Below are positions 1 to 8,641 of a DNA stretch of 64,000 nucleotides, one piece after another. Within the stretch, counting starts at the first letter, position 1. Each line of letters opens with the position of its first letter. Both the position numbers and the translations under genes were made by a program. Source of the DNA: Pseudoalteromonas phenolica. Lineage in GTDB: Bacteria; Pseudomonadota; Gammaproteobacteria; Enterobacterales; Alteromonadaceae. The notes under the pieces are model-generated. The model saw nothing but the letters and a program-made list of their open reading frames with translations, searched no databases and was not told the DNA's origin. The stretch covers positions 1 through 64,000 of the forward strand of contig NZ_PPSW01000026.1 in assembly GCF_005876835.1 (NCBI RefSeq), given 5' to 3'.

Positions 1-146
1 TGTTTAATTAAAGCAGTTCAACTTTTACTTCTGGTTAGTCATGTAGTAATTGGCTGTTACCTGCCGCTTTTCATTCTTTGCTTAAATAAGTTGAGCTTTT
101 GAAAATAAGTATCCAATACTCAACAACAGGCAGAAGGCGAAGAACA

Positions 147-710
147 ATGAAAATCTTAATGATCACCGGTGACTTTGTAGAAGACTATGAGAACATGGTG
201 CCGTTTCAAGCACTACAAGCTATGGGCTATCAGGTTGATGCCGTTTGCCCGAATAAGAAAGCAGGCGATGTGATTGCCACGGCTATTCATGATTTTGAAG
301 GACATCAAACTTATACTGAGAAGCCAGGTCATAATTTTACGTTAAACGCTGATTTTGCAGCAGTGCGTGCCGACGATTACGATGGGCTTTACTTACCCGG
401 AGGTCGCGCGCCTGAGTATTTGCGTTTAGATGAAAATGTGATCGGTCTTATCAAAGCATTCGCTGACAATAACAAGCCAATTGCATCTATCTGCCATGGC
501 CCGCAATTGTTGTCGGCTGCTAATATCATTACTGGCAAACGTATTTCTGCTTACCCGGCTTGCAAGCCAGAGATTATACTTGCAGGCTCTGAATATGTGT
601 CAGTTGAGATGGATCAGGCCATCACAGACGGTAACTTAGTCACAGCCCCAGCGTGGCCTGCACATCCTGAATTTTTAAAACAGTTTATCGCTCTATTAAA
701 CAAAGCATAA
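147..710 (+). CDS. DJ-1/PfpI family protein
   Basis: A 187-residue class I glutamine-amidotransferase-like protein of the DJ-1/PfpI superfamily, whose members act as proteases, deglycases, glyoxalases or chaperones; the exact activity cannot be told from sequence. The nucleophile elbow is visible as ASICHGPQLL with the conserved cysteine, and an acidic residue precedes it in the YLPGGRAPEYLR strand, as in PfpI-type members. The frame is open further upstream (from 99), but the ATG at 147 is preferred because it follows a purine-rich GAAGGCGAAG stretch and begins directly with the KILMITGDF beta strand typical of the family. It lies 19 bp before a ribbon-helix-helix gene on the same strand, so the two may be cotranscribed. 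Cytosolic; no signal peptide. Confidence 0.88.
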   Translation: MKILMITGDFVEDYENMVPFQALQAMGYQVDAVCPNKKAGDVIATAIHDFEGHQTYTEKPGHNFTLNADFAAVRADDYDGLYLPGGRAPEYLRLDENVIGLIKAFADNNKPIASICHGPQLLSAANIITGKRISAYPACKPEIILAGSEYVSVEMDQAITDGNLVTAPAWPAHPEFLKQFIALLNKA

Positions 711-729
711 TCAACGAGGAGCCATCACT

Positions 730-1122
730 ATGTGCCAACTTTTTATTGGAGCCAATCAAGATTGTTGGAAGAACATCACACGTTCACTGCGTATTGATGG
801 CGTCACCACTTCAATTCGTCTTGAGCATTTTTTCTGGCGCGTGTTAGAAGAAATCGCCTTTAGAGACGACTTAAGTGTTGGGCAGCTTATTACTCGTTTG
901 TATCACGAATCACTCGACGCCGACCATGACATTGGCAACTTCACGTCATTTTTGCGAGTGTGTTGTGGCCGTTATTTATCACTGGCGGCAGATGGTGAAA
1001 TAACCCGAGATGCGCTCAACCCACTGGCCGAGGTAAACGCAGAAAAGTTACTTGAACGCGAAAAAACAGCGGCAGATGAACGCAAAGCCCGCTTTGCTAA
1101 AAGTGATTCCAACCCGCATTAA
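730..1122 (+). CDS. ribbon-helix-helix domain protein
   Basis: A 130-residue protein resembling the RHH_4 family of putative DNA-binding ribbon-helix-helix proteins: a short beta strand (VTTSIRLEHFFWRVLEEIA) followed by two helices (LSVGQLITRLYHES and the FTSFLRVCCGRYL segment). The SIRLE...FW pattern is characteristic of this family, known mostly as uncharacterised single-domain proteins. The C-terminal third is charged and probably unstructured. A strong GAGGAG Shine-Dalgarno sits 7-8 bases before the ATG. It follows the DJ-1/PfpI gene by 19 bp. Target sites are not evident; regulation of its own operon is only a possibility. Confidence 0.8.
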   Translation: MCQLFIGANQDCWKNITRSLRIDGVTTSIRLEHFFWRVLEEIAFRDDLSVGQLITRLYHESLDADHDIGNFTSFLRVCCGRYLSLAADGEITRDALNPLAEVNAEKLLEREKTAADERKARFAKSDSNPH

Positions 1123-1152
1123 AAAACATTGTTTACGTGCAAATATAAGACA

Positions 1153-1290
1153 GGCGCGACATAAAGTCGCGCCTACATTTAGCTATTGCCACATTGCAGC
1201 TATCAACTGAAATAAATACTGTAGGCGTGGGTTTACCCCACGCAATTTAGTTAAAGGTAAAAACAAGCACGGCATAAAGCCGCGCCTTCA
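1153..1290. repeat. cluster of three REP-like hairpins
   Basis: Three GC-rich palindromes lie in the gap between the RHH gene and argA: GGCGCGAC-ATAAA-GTCGCGCC (1153-1173, followed by TAC), GCGTGGG-TTTAC-CCCACGC (1225-1243, preceded by GTAG) and a degenerate CGGC-ATAAA-GCCG (around 1270-1282). Each has a TAAA/TTTA loop, and the first two have GTAG or CTAC at one foot, the layout of REP sequences associated with RAYT transposases. They may also act as a barrier between the convergent transcripts. Confidence 0.7.
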
Positions 1291-1313
1291 AAGACTTCAA
1301 GAATCTAAGCCGA

Positions 1314-2654
1314 TTACCTATTTTTCGGCAATCTTGTTAAATCTAATTTCAACACCCTAGAGCGTCTTTGGTAATTATAAAGCGAACGCTTTTTATCAGG
1401 TAAGTCTTCAACCCCAACACAATCAAAGCCTTGCTCTAAAAACCAATGAATACTGCGTGTTGTCAACGCAAACAAACTCTTATAGCCGATGCGTTTGGCC
1501 TTATTGATGACCGATCGAAGTAGAATACTACCTCGATCTGCATCGCGATACTGCGGATGAACGGCAAGGCTGGCAAATTCGCCCATATTCTCTTCGTCAA
1601 ATGGGTAAAGTGCGGCACAGGCGATGATCACGCCATCGCGGTCTATCACGGTAAACTGCTCAATCTCTATTTCTAATTGTTCGCGAGAACGGCGAACCAA
1701 GTAACCTTGCTCTTCGAGTGGACGAATTAAATTGATAATGCCATTAATGTCGCCAATTGTTGCGCTACGTAATTGTTCAGAACTTTGCGGCGCGATTTGC
1801 GTACCAATGCCATCGAGAGAGAATAGTTCTTGGAGCAAAGCACCATCTTCTTCATAACTCATAAGGTGACAACGGTGCACGCCGCCACGACATGCATCAA
1901 TAGCCGCTTGCAAAAATACCGAGGCACTCATACAGGCAGAACTTTGTTCACGATGACGCGCAAGTACTTGCTCCGCCTCATTTGGCATCAATTCAGCTAA
2001 AGCTTCGCCATTTTCGTCTAAGATCCCCGCCTCTTTACAGAACCCCAGCATCTTATCTGCATTAAGTTTAAGCGCGACTTGAGTGGCAATTTCTTCTGCT
2101 GTTAGATTAAAACTCTCACCAGTGACTGATGCGGTGATCGGACCAAGTAATACAATGCTGTTGTTGTTCAATTGATGGCGAATACCGTCGACGTCGATAC
2201 GACGAACTTTGCCTGAGTGATGATAGTCGACACCATTATCAATACCCAAAGGCTGAGAGATCACAAAGTTACCACTGACAACGTTGAGATTAGAACCCGA
2301 CATAGGGGTGCTGCTTAACGATTTAGACAAACGCGCGGTGATGTCGAGTTGCATGGCACCTGCAACTTGCTTGATGACTTTAAGCGACTCATTGTCGGTC
2401 ACCCTTACACCATTATGAAACTGGGTAATTATGCCAGCATCACAAAGTGCATCATTAATTTGAGGTCGAGCACCAAATACCAACACAATCTTGATACCGA
2501 GACTCGTTAGTAACGCAATGTCATTAATAATACTGCGACAGCCAGGCTGATCAATCGCCTCACCACCGAGCATAATTACAAATGTTTTACCTCTATGCGC
2601 ATTTACATAAGGCGTTGATTGACGAAAACCGTCTACGAGTTCAGTTGTACGCAC
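1314..2654 (-). CDS. argA: amino-acid N-acetyltransferase (N-acetylglutamate synthase)
   Basis: Catalyses acetyl-CoA plus glutamate to N-acetylglutamate, the first step of arginine synthesis. The protein matches E. coli ArgA nearly end to end: an amino-acid-kinase fold in the first ~290 residues (GKTFVIMLGGEAI, FGARPQI, NVVSGNFVISQPLG, DYHHSGKVRRID) followed by a GNAT acetyltransferase domain (VRRSREQLE, ACAALYPF, AVHPQYR, TTRSIHWFLEQGF). Start choice is uncertain: the frame is open to a TTG at 2675, but that codon has no ribosome site, whereas the GTG at 2654 follows AAAGGTAAG and gives an N-terminus of the length seen in E. coli and Vibrio. A pair of ARG boxes lies just upstream, so arginine/ArgR repression is expected. 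Monocistronic by context. Confidence 0.96.
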   Translation of the reverse strand: MRTTELVDGFRQSTPYVNAHRGKTFVIMLGGEAIDQPGCRSIINDIALLTSLGIKIVLVFGARPQINDALCDAGIITQFHNGVRVTDNESLKVIKQVAGAMQLDITARLSKSLSSTPMSGSNLNVVSGNFVISQPLGIDNGVDYHHSGKVRRIDVDGIRHQLNNNSIVLLGPITASVTGESFNLTAEEIATQVALKLNADKMLGFCKEAGILDENGEALAELMPNEAEQVLARHREQSSACMSASVFLQAAIDACRGGVHRCHLMSYEEDGALLQELFSLDGIGTQIAPQSSEQLRSATIGDINGIINLIRPLEEQGYLVRRSREQLEIEIEQFTVIDRDGVIIACAALYPFDEENMGEFASLAVHPQYRDADRGSILLRSVINKAKRIGYKSLFALTTRSIHWFLEQGFDCVGVEDLPDKKRSLYNYQRRSRVLKLDLTRLPKNR

Positions 2655-2702
2655 TTGCTGCTTACCTTTGTTCAACCATAAATGGGGATTGGTTACAACT
2701 TT

Positions 2703-2741
2703 AAAGAATTATTATGCACAAATAAAGAATTAATATTCTTT
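2703..2741 (-). promoter_or_regulatory. tandem ARG boxes (ArgR operator) of argA
   Basis: Two 18-bp sites resembling the ArgR consensus (GAAT, four AT-rich bases, ATTC core): a near-perfect palindrome AAAGAATTAATATTCTTT at 2724-2741 and a weaker AAAGAATTATTATGCACA at 2703-2720. Their GAAT cores are exactly 21 bp apart, i.e. two boxes separated by 3 bp, the arrangement hexameric ArgR binds in E. coli. They sit about 50-90 bp upstream of argA and overlap a CATAAT -10-like hexamer on the minus strand. Confidence 0.75.
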
Positions 2742-2808
2742 ATTTGTGCGTTTTTTAGATCTTGAGGGTACACAACTTTATTGAAATAAATATTAAGGAG
2801 GAAAAGAA

Positions 2809-2835
2809 ATGAACCTGGCAACAGAGCAAAAATAA
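2809..2835 (+). other. eight-codon mini-ORF with a perfect Shine-Dalgarno
   Basis: AAGGAGG (2794-2800) is followed eight bases later by ATG and the short reading frame MNLATEQK, stop at 2833-2835. It lies about 300 bp upstream of the cold-shock gene on the same strand. It could be a leader peptide, the remnant of a lost gene, or chance; nothing in the sequence decides. Confidence 0.35.
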
Positions 2836-3133
2836 GGTTAAACAAATCCATCTATCAATGAACACGTCATACTCGCAATCAGCCTGTTAGAGATATAACT
2901 TTTAGTTATTGTTTTTAATGAACATATTAAAATAAAAAATAAATAGCTATCTATTAGTTTCTTTTACTGTATAGTTACTTTAGCTCAAACAGCGAGCTAT
3001 TAATGAAATATATTTAGTTCAAATTCTTCTCAGTTTCTTTTCGACTCAGTTCGTCATATATACCCTGCGATTTTTTTCCTACATTACAGAATTAGTAGCT
3101 TTTCAAAGTATTCACTCGTAGATAGAGGCATAT

Positions 3134-3346
3134 ATGTCAAATAAGACAACTGGTAAAGTAAAATGGTTTAATGAATTAAAAGGTTTTGGTTTTATCGCAC
3201 CTGATAATGGTAGCCAAGATGTTTTTGTTCATTTCAAATCAATCGAAATTGAAGGTTTTAAAACTCTGACTGAAGGTCAAAGTGTTGCTTTCAACATCGA
3301 AAAGGGCGCTAAAGGCCCTCAAGCAAATAGCGTTACACTCGCGTAA
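3134..3346 (+). CDS. cold-shock protein, CspA family
   Basis: A 70-residue single cold-shock (OB-fold) domain that binds single-stranded RNA/DNA and acts as an RNA chaperone. Both nucleic-acid-binding motifs are present: RNP1 (KGFGFIAP, residues 16-23) and RNP2 (VFVHF, about residues 30-34), after the canonical GKVKWFN start. The ATG follows GAGG by five bases. The ~300-bp region upstream is extremely AT-rich and, as in cspA genes, could supply a long 5' untranslated leader, though no cold box was identified. A hairpin follows the stop. Whether it is cold-induced or constitutive cannot be judged. Confidence 0.95.
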   Translation: MSNKTTGKVKWFNELKGFGFIAPDNGSQDVFVHFKSIEIEGFKTLTEGQSVAFNIEKGAKGPQANSVTLA

Positions 3347-3358
3347 GCTTTATTTGCA

Positions 3359-3382
3359 GAGGTGCTTTTATAAAGGCACCTC
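3359..3382 (+). terminator. hairpin after the cold-shock gene
   Basis: GAGGTGC (3359-3365) pairs with GCACCTC (3376-3382) around an AT-rich self-complementary centre (TTTTATAAAG). It starts 13 bp after the stop codon, but only a weak T-rich tail (ACATTTTA) follows, so termination is plausible rather than certain. Confidence 0.5.
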
Positions 3383-3559
3383 ACATTTTAAGTACTTAGC
3401 TTTAAAGCACTTCTAAATCACCCCTTGCAACGAACTGACTGCGATTACTTTTAAATCAAGCCATTGATATAAAAAGAATAAAATCATTTTCAGCAATACG
3501 ATTAAAGACATCAAAACTAAGTAGTAAGTAAATAATCAGAACCACGGGTTACATGTACC

Positions 3560-3763
3560 ATGCGTAAGACAAACCGAAGTAATAGTAAAAAAACGAAAAG
3601 AGTGAGTTTCGAAGATAAGCTGGCTCAGTTAGTTGGCGAATACCGCCAAGAGCAAGAGATACTTGAAGCACTTGAAGAAGGCTCAACTGAATATAACGCT
3701 CAGAAAAGTAAATGCGATAAGCTTAGCGCTAATGTTAAACGCTTTGTGGAAAGACAGAAGTAA
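3560..3763 (+). CDS. small charged coiled-coil protein, unknown
   Basis: A 67-residue reading frame rich in Lys, Arg, Glu and Gln. The N-terminal 17 residues are strongly basic (MRKTNRSNSKKTKRVSF); the rest (EDKLAQLVGEYRQEQEILEALEEGS, then KSKCDKLSANVKRFVERQK) has the heptad-like spacing of two amphipathic helices. I do not recognise a family. No good ribosome site precedes the ATG (context ACATGTACC), which lowers confidence. It lies between the cold-shock gene and another orphan gene, all on the same strand, with gaps over 200 bp, so it would be an independent unit. Confidence 0.5.
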   Translation: MRKTNRSNSKKTKRVSFEDKLAQLVGEYRQEQEILEALEEGSTEYNAQKSKCDKLSANVKRFVERQK

Positions 3764-3980
3764 CGCCTCGTTTTCGCCTTTATTTTTATATTCCATTTTG
3801 ATTTATATAATTAAATATAAACATGGGAAATTAAATTAAAGCGCATCATAAATACCCTGAAAAACCAGCTAGCTATATAACCTAGCATGCCTGTTAAGTA
3901 ATAGTACTTTTAAATTAGTTAAATAAAGACTCAATACTATCTACTTTCAAAGAAAACCATTAATACCATTTAAGAAAAAT

Positions 3981-4148
3981 ATGACACATAGATTTAATGG
4001 CTCAAATATTGAAGCCACACCACCGATTTCATCGATCTCTGTAAACAAACAAAATGTTGTTTATAAAGATCATTCAAATTTCAGAAAAGTAAGCCTTAGC
4101 AATACATTAGAAACTAAGCAGTTTGTCACTTGGTTACTGGCAATGTAA
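3981..4148 (+). CDS. possible 55-residue ORF, unknown
   Basis: An open frame of 55 codons (starts MTHRFNGSNIEA, ends TWLLAM) in an otherwise AT-rich gap. It has no convincing ribosome site (AAGAAAAAT before the ATG), no recognisable domain and no signal peptide. It is the only sizeable frame in the 480-bp interval between the two small unknown genes; the rest of that interval shows nothing beyond AT-rich sequence. Confidence 0.22.
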   Translation: MTHRFNGSNIEATPPISSISVNKQNVVYKDHSNFRKVSLSNTLETKQFVTWLLAM

Positions 4149-4257
4149 TTCGAATGAGAGAGCAATAACATGCTTGATCCGCTAAATAGCCTTAGTTGAA
4201 TATATTCTCAAAATAAGCACACTAGTTCTGAGGATTGATCACTAGGTGTTGAAAATA

Positions 4258-4689
4258 ATGGATTTTGCAGACATTAAGCGCACGCTTGAAGATGCAGACA
4301 AAGATACTATTTCAAAGATTTGCGCCCAGATTATCGAGTTAGACTATAAAGCTCTAAACGAGCTTGCGCAACATTTTGATGAGCTGCGACTCATGGTCGC
4401 AAAGCTCCCTATCGAAAAGCCTTACGGGCAAGACTACCGCTACAACGCCCATCTAGCCATGAACCTGCTTGCCAATATCGCCAATAATCGGTGTAAATGT
4501 TTAAGTTACAATGCTGGCAATCGCTTTAACCCAGAAACAGCCCAAGCAAGTGGCCTAGTTACCATACTAGAAGATAAGCTAGATAAAGCTAATTACACGC
4601 ATTGGTATAAATATCAGTGCGTAAAATGTAACAGAGTGAAGTCAGTGACCATTCATTACGGCAGCCACGTACCTTCTTATACATATTAG
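4258..4689 (+). CDS. unknown protein with paired cysteines
   Basis: A protein of about 143 residues with no family I recognise. The first half is helical and acidic (DIKRTLEDADKDTISKICAQIIELD). The second half has a CKC pair (NNRCKCLSYN) and a CVKC pair (KYQCVKCNRVKSV), spaced as a possible four-cysteine zinc ribbon. The frame is also open from a GTG at 4246 and TTG at 4249; the ATG at 4258 is chosen because it is the only ATG near the start, but no upstream site is strong. It sits alone, just before the repeat island that precedes glmS. Confidence 0.62.
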   Translation: MDFADIKRTLEDADKDTISKICAQIIELDYKALNELAQHFDELRLMVAKLPIEKPYGQDYRYNAHLAMNLLANIANNRCKCLSYNAGNRFNPETAQASGLVTILEDKLDKANYTHWYKYQCVKCNRVKSVTIHYGSHVPSYTY

Positions 4690-4824
4690 CGAAAAAAGCA
4701 CTGAATACGCCTTTAGCGTCTTGATTTCGAGGGTGTGTTTGTGTCGGGAAATAATAAAGTATCGTACCGACAGTCGCATAGGTGTCAAAAAAGGACGCTG
4801 ATTGGATTTAAAAACCTAAATAAC

Positions 4825-5593
4825 GTCACTGACCCCATTGATTCCGAAAGATTTAGGCAAAAAGCCTTTGGCATTGGGTTAAATTTCTGCGCCGCTTTAA
4901 TTGTACATGGTCACAAAAATAATGGGGGTCGAGTCTTGCATTGTGCAAACCTAAACACAAAACCCACAGACAACTCCCCTCCCCCTTCTATCACGCCTGA
5001 AAATAAGTAATTGATGAGTAATGCGCTCGCATGGATGCGAGCCAAGCCATGATTTCGCCAAGGATGGCGAATACATGGCGTTTACGTTCACATCAATAGC
5101 GCTTTGAAGATTAAGCGTGATGGAGGGGCGCCGTGGGAGTCCAGAGGGCGGTCGGCGGCAGCCGCCCTTTGGTTGCCGTCGCCAACGCGACAAAGAGTTA
5201 AATTGAAGACAGCTGGTGAGCAAAACACAGATTCTGAAACAAGTTCAGAATGACGAAAAAGTTATAAGTCGCGATATAAAATCGCTGCTACCTAGGTGTT
5301 TTATACCCTTGTAGGTCGCCGTTTACGGCGACTATATGAATAGCCATAGTGCCAAAACACATAGATTCTGAAACAAGTTCAGAATGACGAACAAGGTTAA
5401 AAGTCGCGATATAAAATCGCTGCTACCGAGGTGTTTTATTCTCTTGTAGGTCGTGGCTTACCGCGACAATATGTATAGCCACAGTGTCAAAAAACACAGA
5501 TTCTGAAACAAGTTCAGAATGACGAACAAGGTTAAAAGTCGCGATATAAATCGCGAAAATCAATGGGGTCTAAAAATCAATGGGGTCAGTGTC
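4825..5593. repeat. repeat island bounded by a 19-bp inverted repeat
   Basis: GTCACTGACCCCATTGATT (4825-4843) and its complement AATCAATGGGGTCAGTGTC (5575-5593) match at 18 of 19 positions and face each other across about 730 bp of non-coding sequence. Inside are a hairpin-rich block (5025-5170) and three tandem copies of a ~135-bp composite unit starting near 5229, 5361 and 5499 (the last truncated). Each full unit holds a TTCTGAA-ACAAG-TTCAGAA palindrome, a GTCGCGATATAAAATCGC hairpin with CTAC after it, and a GTAGGTCG...TTTACGGCGAC hairpin. No transposase gene is present. Confidence 0.7.
5025..5169. other. block of strong hairpins, possible structured element
   Basis: Three successive stems: GCTCGCAT-GG-ATGCGAGC (5025-5042); a compound stem at 5046-5079 in which TTCGCCA/TGGCGAA is nested in GCCATG/CATGGC; and AGGGCGG (5145-5151) with CCGCCCT (5162-5168). 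GC content is clearly above the surroundings. Reading frames crossing it are rejected because the composition is dictated by the palindromes. Confidence 0.5.
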
Positions 5594-5730
5594 TTTGATT
5601 TTATAGGTATCATTTAACGACTGCTTCAGGCACAGAACCGACCGTTGTCTCTGACTCATTTTTGACCAAAAACAAGTTTACCCCACTCATAGCTAACCGT
5701 CTGATCTCTTATGAACTAATTCACTTAAAT

Positions 5731-5765
5731 AAAAAAGCCTTACCATTTAATGACAAGGCTTTTTT
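5731..5765 (-). terminator. terminator of glmS (bidirectional)
   Basis: AAAAAAGCCTT (5731-5741) pairs with AAGGCTTTTTT (5755-5765), with poly-T on the exit side in either direction. It lies about 75 bp after the glmS stop codon. Confidence 0.85.
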
Positions 5766-5840
5766 ATCAGTTGATTCAACTTAATTTAGTCGTTGCCAAC
5801 TTTAGTTAGAATCTACATCACCCACACAATGAGTAAAAAA

Positions 5841-7661
5841 TTACTCAACCGTTACCGATTTTGCAAGGTTACGAGGTTGGTCAACATCAGTACCCTTGAT
5901 AACCGCTACGTAGTAAGAAAGTAACTGTAGTGGAATTGTGTATACCACTGGTGCAATCACGTCTTCTACGTGGTTTACGTTCATTACACGCATTGTGTCA
6001 TCAGACTCAAACGCGGTGTCTTTATCTGCGAATACGTAGATGATACCGCCACGTGCGCGTACTTCTTCAACGTTCGACTTAAGCTTTTCAAGTAGTTCGT
6101 TGTTTGGTGCAACAACTATGATTGGCATGTCTGCGTCGATAAGTGCCAGAGGACCGTGTTTAAGCTCACCTGCTGCATAGGCTTCAGCGTGAATGTATGA
6201 AATTTCTTTTAGTTTTAACGCACCTTCCATCGCGATCGGGTATTGTGAACCACGACCTAAGAATAGTGAGTGATGCTTGTCTGCAAATTCTTCAGCTAAG
6301 TCTTCGATTCCTTCAGCCATGCTTAATGCTTCTTCAAGCTTGTTAGGTAGCGTCTTAATCGCGTTAACAATCACGCTCTGATCACGACCTTTCTCTTGCG
6401 CGATAGACGCAGTTAGCATTAATAAACCAACTAACTGAGTGGTGAAAGCTTTAGTTGAAGCTACACCAATTTCTGCGCCTGCTTTAGTCATGAATGCTAA
6501 GTCTGATTCACGTACTAGTGAAGAACCCGGCACGTTACAAATAGTCATTGAAGCCATGTAGCCTTGCTCTTTAGCAAGACGAAGTGCTGCTAATGTGTCA
6601 GCCGTTTCACCTGATTGCGAAATCGTCACAAGTAGGCTGTTTTCGTGTACAAAAGACTCGCGATAACGGAACTCAGAGGCAATCTCAACGTTACAACTAA
6701 CACCAGCGAACTGCTCTAGCCAGTAGCGGGCAACCATGCCTGAGTGGTAAGACGTACCACATGCGATGATCTGAACATGTTTAACATCTTTGAAGATTTG
6801 CTGTGCGCTGTCGCCGAATGCATCGATTGCAACTCTGTCATTTTCTAAACGGCCTTCAAGCGTATTACGAACTGCCATTGGCTGCTCGTAAATTTCTTTT
6901 AGCATGTAGTGACGGTATTCACCTTTACCTGATGCGTCTTGGGTAATGTTTGATTCAACCACTTCACGCTCAACTGGGTTGCCATCTTTATCAAAGATCT
7001 CAACCGTTTCACGAGTGATACGCGCTACGTCGCCTTCTTCTAAGAAGATAAAGCTACGTGTTACAGGAAGAAGCGCTAGTTGGTCAGAAGCAATGAAGTT
7101 TTCGCCAAGGCCTAAACCAATTACCAGTGGGCTACCAGAGCGCGCAACAATGATTTCGTTGTCGTTTGCTTTGTCGAATACCACTGTACCGTATGCACCT
7201 TCAAGCAGTTTTACTGCTGCTTTTACAGAGTCTAATAGCGTTGAATGCTGCTGACGAAGTTGGTGAATAAGGTGCACCATCACTTCTGTGTCGGTTTCAG
7301 ATAAAAACTCGTAACCGTCACCTTTAAGTGCGTCACGAAGCTGTGAATGGTTTTCGATAATGCCGTTGTGTACTAGCGCAATTTCATCATTTGAAATGTG
7401 TGGGTGCGCGTTTGCTTCAGTTACGCCACCGTGTGTTGCCCAGCGCGTGTGTGCAATACCCGTAGTGCCTTTAACACCCGCATCAGTTAATGCTGCATCT
7501 AAATTAGCAACTTTACCGACTGCTTTAACTGTATTTAATTCGCCATTTAAGCTCAGTGCTACACCCGCTGAGTCGTAGCCACGGTACTCAAGACGCTTTA
7601 AGCCTTCGATTAGGATTTTATTTACTGGACGTTCTGCTACCGCCCCAACAATGCCACACAT
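5841..7661 (-). CDS. glmS: glutamine--fructose-6-phosphate aminotransferase
   Basis: Makes glucosamine-6-phosphate from fructose-6-phosphate and glutamine, the entry step of UDP-GlcNAc synthesis for peptidoglycan and LPS. The 606-residue protein starts MCGIVGA, so Cys2 becomes the N-terminal nucleophile of the glutaminase domain (residues ~2-220; RWATHG, NGIIEN, SETDTEV); two SIS sugar-isomerase domains follow ([44 protein letters not shown]), ending in the conserved LAKSVTVE tail. The frame is open 32 codons further upstream, but catalysis requires Met-Cys at the start and GGAGC precedes the ATG at 7661. A DeoR-type regulator lies 186 bp upstream on the same strand. No Tn7-like insertion is seen after the stop. 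No ribozyme was recognised in the leader. Confidence 0.98.
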   Translation of the reverse strand: MCGIVGAVAERPVNKILIEGLKRLEYRGYDSAGVALSLNGELNTVKAVGKVANLDAALTDAGVKGTTGIAHTRWATHGGVTEANAHPHISNDEIALVHNGIIENHSQLRDALKGDGYEFLSETDTEVMVHLIHQLRQQHSTLLDSVKAAVKLLEGAYGTVVFDKANDNEIIVARSGSPLVIGLGLGENFIASDQLALLPVTRSFIFLEEGDVARITRETVEIFDKDGNPVEREVVESNITQDASGKGEYRHYMLKEIYEQPMAVRNTLEGRLENDRVAIDAFGDSAQQIFKDVKHVQIIACGTSYHSGMVARYWLEQFAGVSCNVEIASEFRYRESFVHENSLLVTISQSGETADTLAALRLAKEQGYMASMTICNVPGSSLVRESDLAFMTKAGAEIGVASTKAFTTQLVGLLMLTASIAQEKGRDQSVIVNAIKTLPNKLEEALSMAEGIEDLAEEFADKHHSLFLGRGSQYPIAMEGALKLKEISYIHAEAYAAGELKHGPLALIDADMPIIVVAPNNELLEKLKSNVEEVRARGGIIYVFADKDTAFESDDTMRVMNVNHVEDVIAPVVYTIPLQLLSYYVAVIKGTDVDQPRNLAKSVTVE

Positions 7662-7847
7662 AGATGCTCCATTTTTGCATGTTGTTTGCCCGTTTACCCT
7701 TGCTACCTGCATAGGTAGGTTGTGTATAAATTTAGTTGATGAACATAATTCGGCCACTGTTAAGTAGTTGAATTATTTTGCACGTCACCAACTAATCGGG
7801 CTGTTGTCATAATGATTTATAAATTCAGGTGTTGTGGTCTGAATTTA

Positions 7848-8615
7848 TTAAGCCTCTGCACAGATCAGCTGTATGCCTTTTGCCTCAATCGCCTTGCGCG
7901 TGTCATCGGCAAGGAGGTTGTCGGTGATCAAGGTGGTTACTTGCTGCCATGGCAGTTCTAAATTTGGGATCTTGCGACCAATTTTGTCTGACTCCACCAG
8001 CACAATCACTTCTCGTGCCGATTCGGCCATCACTTGGCTCAAGCCCACTAATTCGTTGAAAGTAGTTGTACCTCTTTCAACATCGATGCCATCAGCACCG
8101 ATGAATAACTGGTCAAAATCGTACGAACGTAAAACTTGTTCTGCCACCTGCCCTTGAAATGACTCAGAATGTGGGTCCCAGGTTCCTCCGGTCATCAAAA
8201 GTGTTGGCTCATTTTCTAAAGATAACAAACGATTAGCGATATTCATCGCATTAGTCATCACTACTAAACCGCGTTTTTTAGACAGCTCAGAGATCATCGC
8301 TGCTGTCGTGCGACCACTGTCGATAATGATGCGGTTATGATCCTTTATCAAAGCTGAAGCGGCTTTGGCGATTGCCATTTTGCGAAGCGTATCGCGTTTT
8401 TCGTCGCCTTTTGCCACGATTTCTTTGGGCAATGCAATCGCACCACCGTAACGACGCAACAATAAACCGCTCTTTTCAAGGGCGGTTAAATCCTTTCGGA
8501 TCGTAACTTCTGAAGTTTCAAATTCTAAAGCAAGTGCTTCGACACTGACTTCACCGTGCTGATTCACACGAGCAAGAATGGTATGGCGACGTTGTTGAGT
8601 ATTACGCTTAGTCAT
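7848..8615 (-). CDS. DeoR/GlpR-family transcriptional regulator
   Basis: A 255-residue sugar-phosphate-responsive repressor: an N-terminal winged HTH (residues ~6-60, RRHTILARVNQHGEVSVEALALEFETSEVTIRKDLTALE split over HTH and wing) and a DeoR C-terminal sensor domain with IIDSGRTTAAM, MTGGTWDPHSESF and GADGIDVERGTTTFN, the loops that bind phosphorylated sugar in this family. Its place directly before glmS, as in several Shewanella- and Vibrio-like genomes, suggests it controls amino-sugar synthesis, with glucosamine-6-phosphate or a relative as effector; that is inference from context. An inverted TTTCG/CGAAA array upstream suggests autoregulation. Confidence 0.9.
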   Translation of the reverse strand: MTKRNTQQRRHTILARVNQHGEVSVEALALEFETSEVTIRKDLTALEKSGLLLRRYGGAIALPKEIVAKGDEKRDTLRKMAIAKAASALIKDHNRIIIDSGRTTAAMISELSKKRGLVVMTNAMNIANRLLSLENEPTLLMTGGTWDPHSESFQGQVAEQVLRSYDFDQLFIGADGIDVERGTTTFNELVGLSQVMAESAREVIVLVESDKIGRKIPNLELPWQQVTTLITDNLLADDTRKAIEAKGIQLICAEA

Positions 8616-8641
8616 AATCCGTTATCTTTGCAGGTTGATAA

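Noticed and set aside
2716..2756. 15-bp inverted repeat plus T-run as a rho-independent terminator
   Set aside because: No plus-strand gene ends upstream; the stem is AT-rich and its centre coincides with an ARG box at proper spacing.
3633..3839. Second frame overlapping the coiled-coil gene
   Set aside because: Lies in another frame of the same DNA, lacks a start signal and ends in low-complexity AT-rich sequence.
4735..5010. 91-codon open frame after the cysteine-pair gene
   Set aside because: Runs into the inverted repeat and low-complexity PPPSIT end, has no ribosome site and no domain; composition follows the repeat island.
4951..5223. 90-codon minus-strand frame rich in Arg/Pro
   Set aside because: Its sequence is dictated by the hairpin block (GGGCGG/CCGCCC); no start signal.
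5594..5840. Tn7-type insertion site after glmS
   Set aside because: The glmS 3' end is intact and no tns-like genes or Tn7 ends were recognised downstream.
7662..7757. Longer GlmS with 32 extra N-terminal residues
   Set aside because: Activity requires Cys directly after the initiator Met, and GGAGC precedes the inner ATG.
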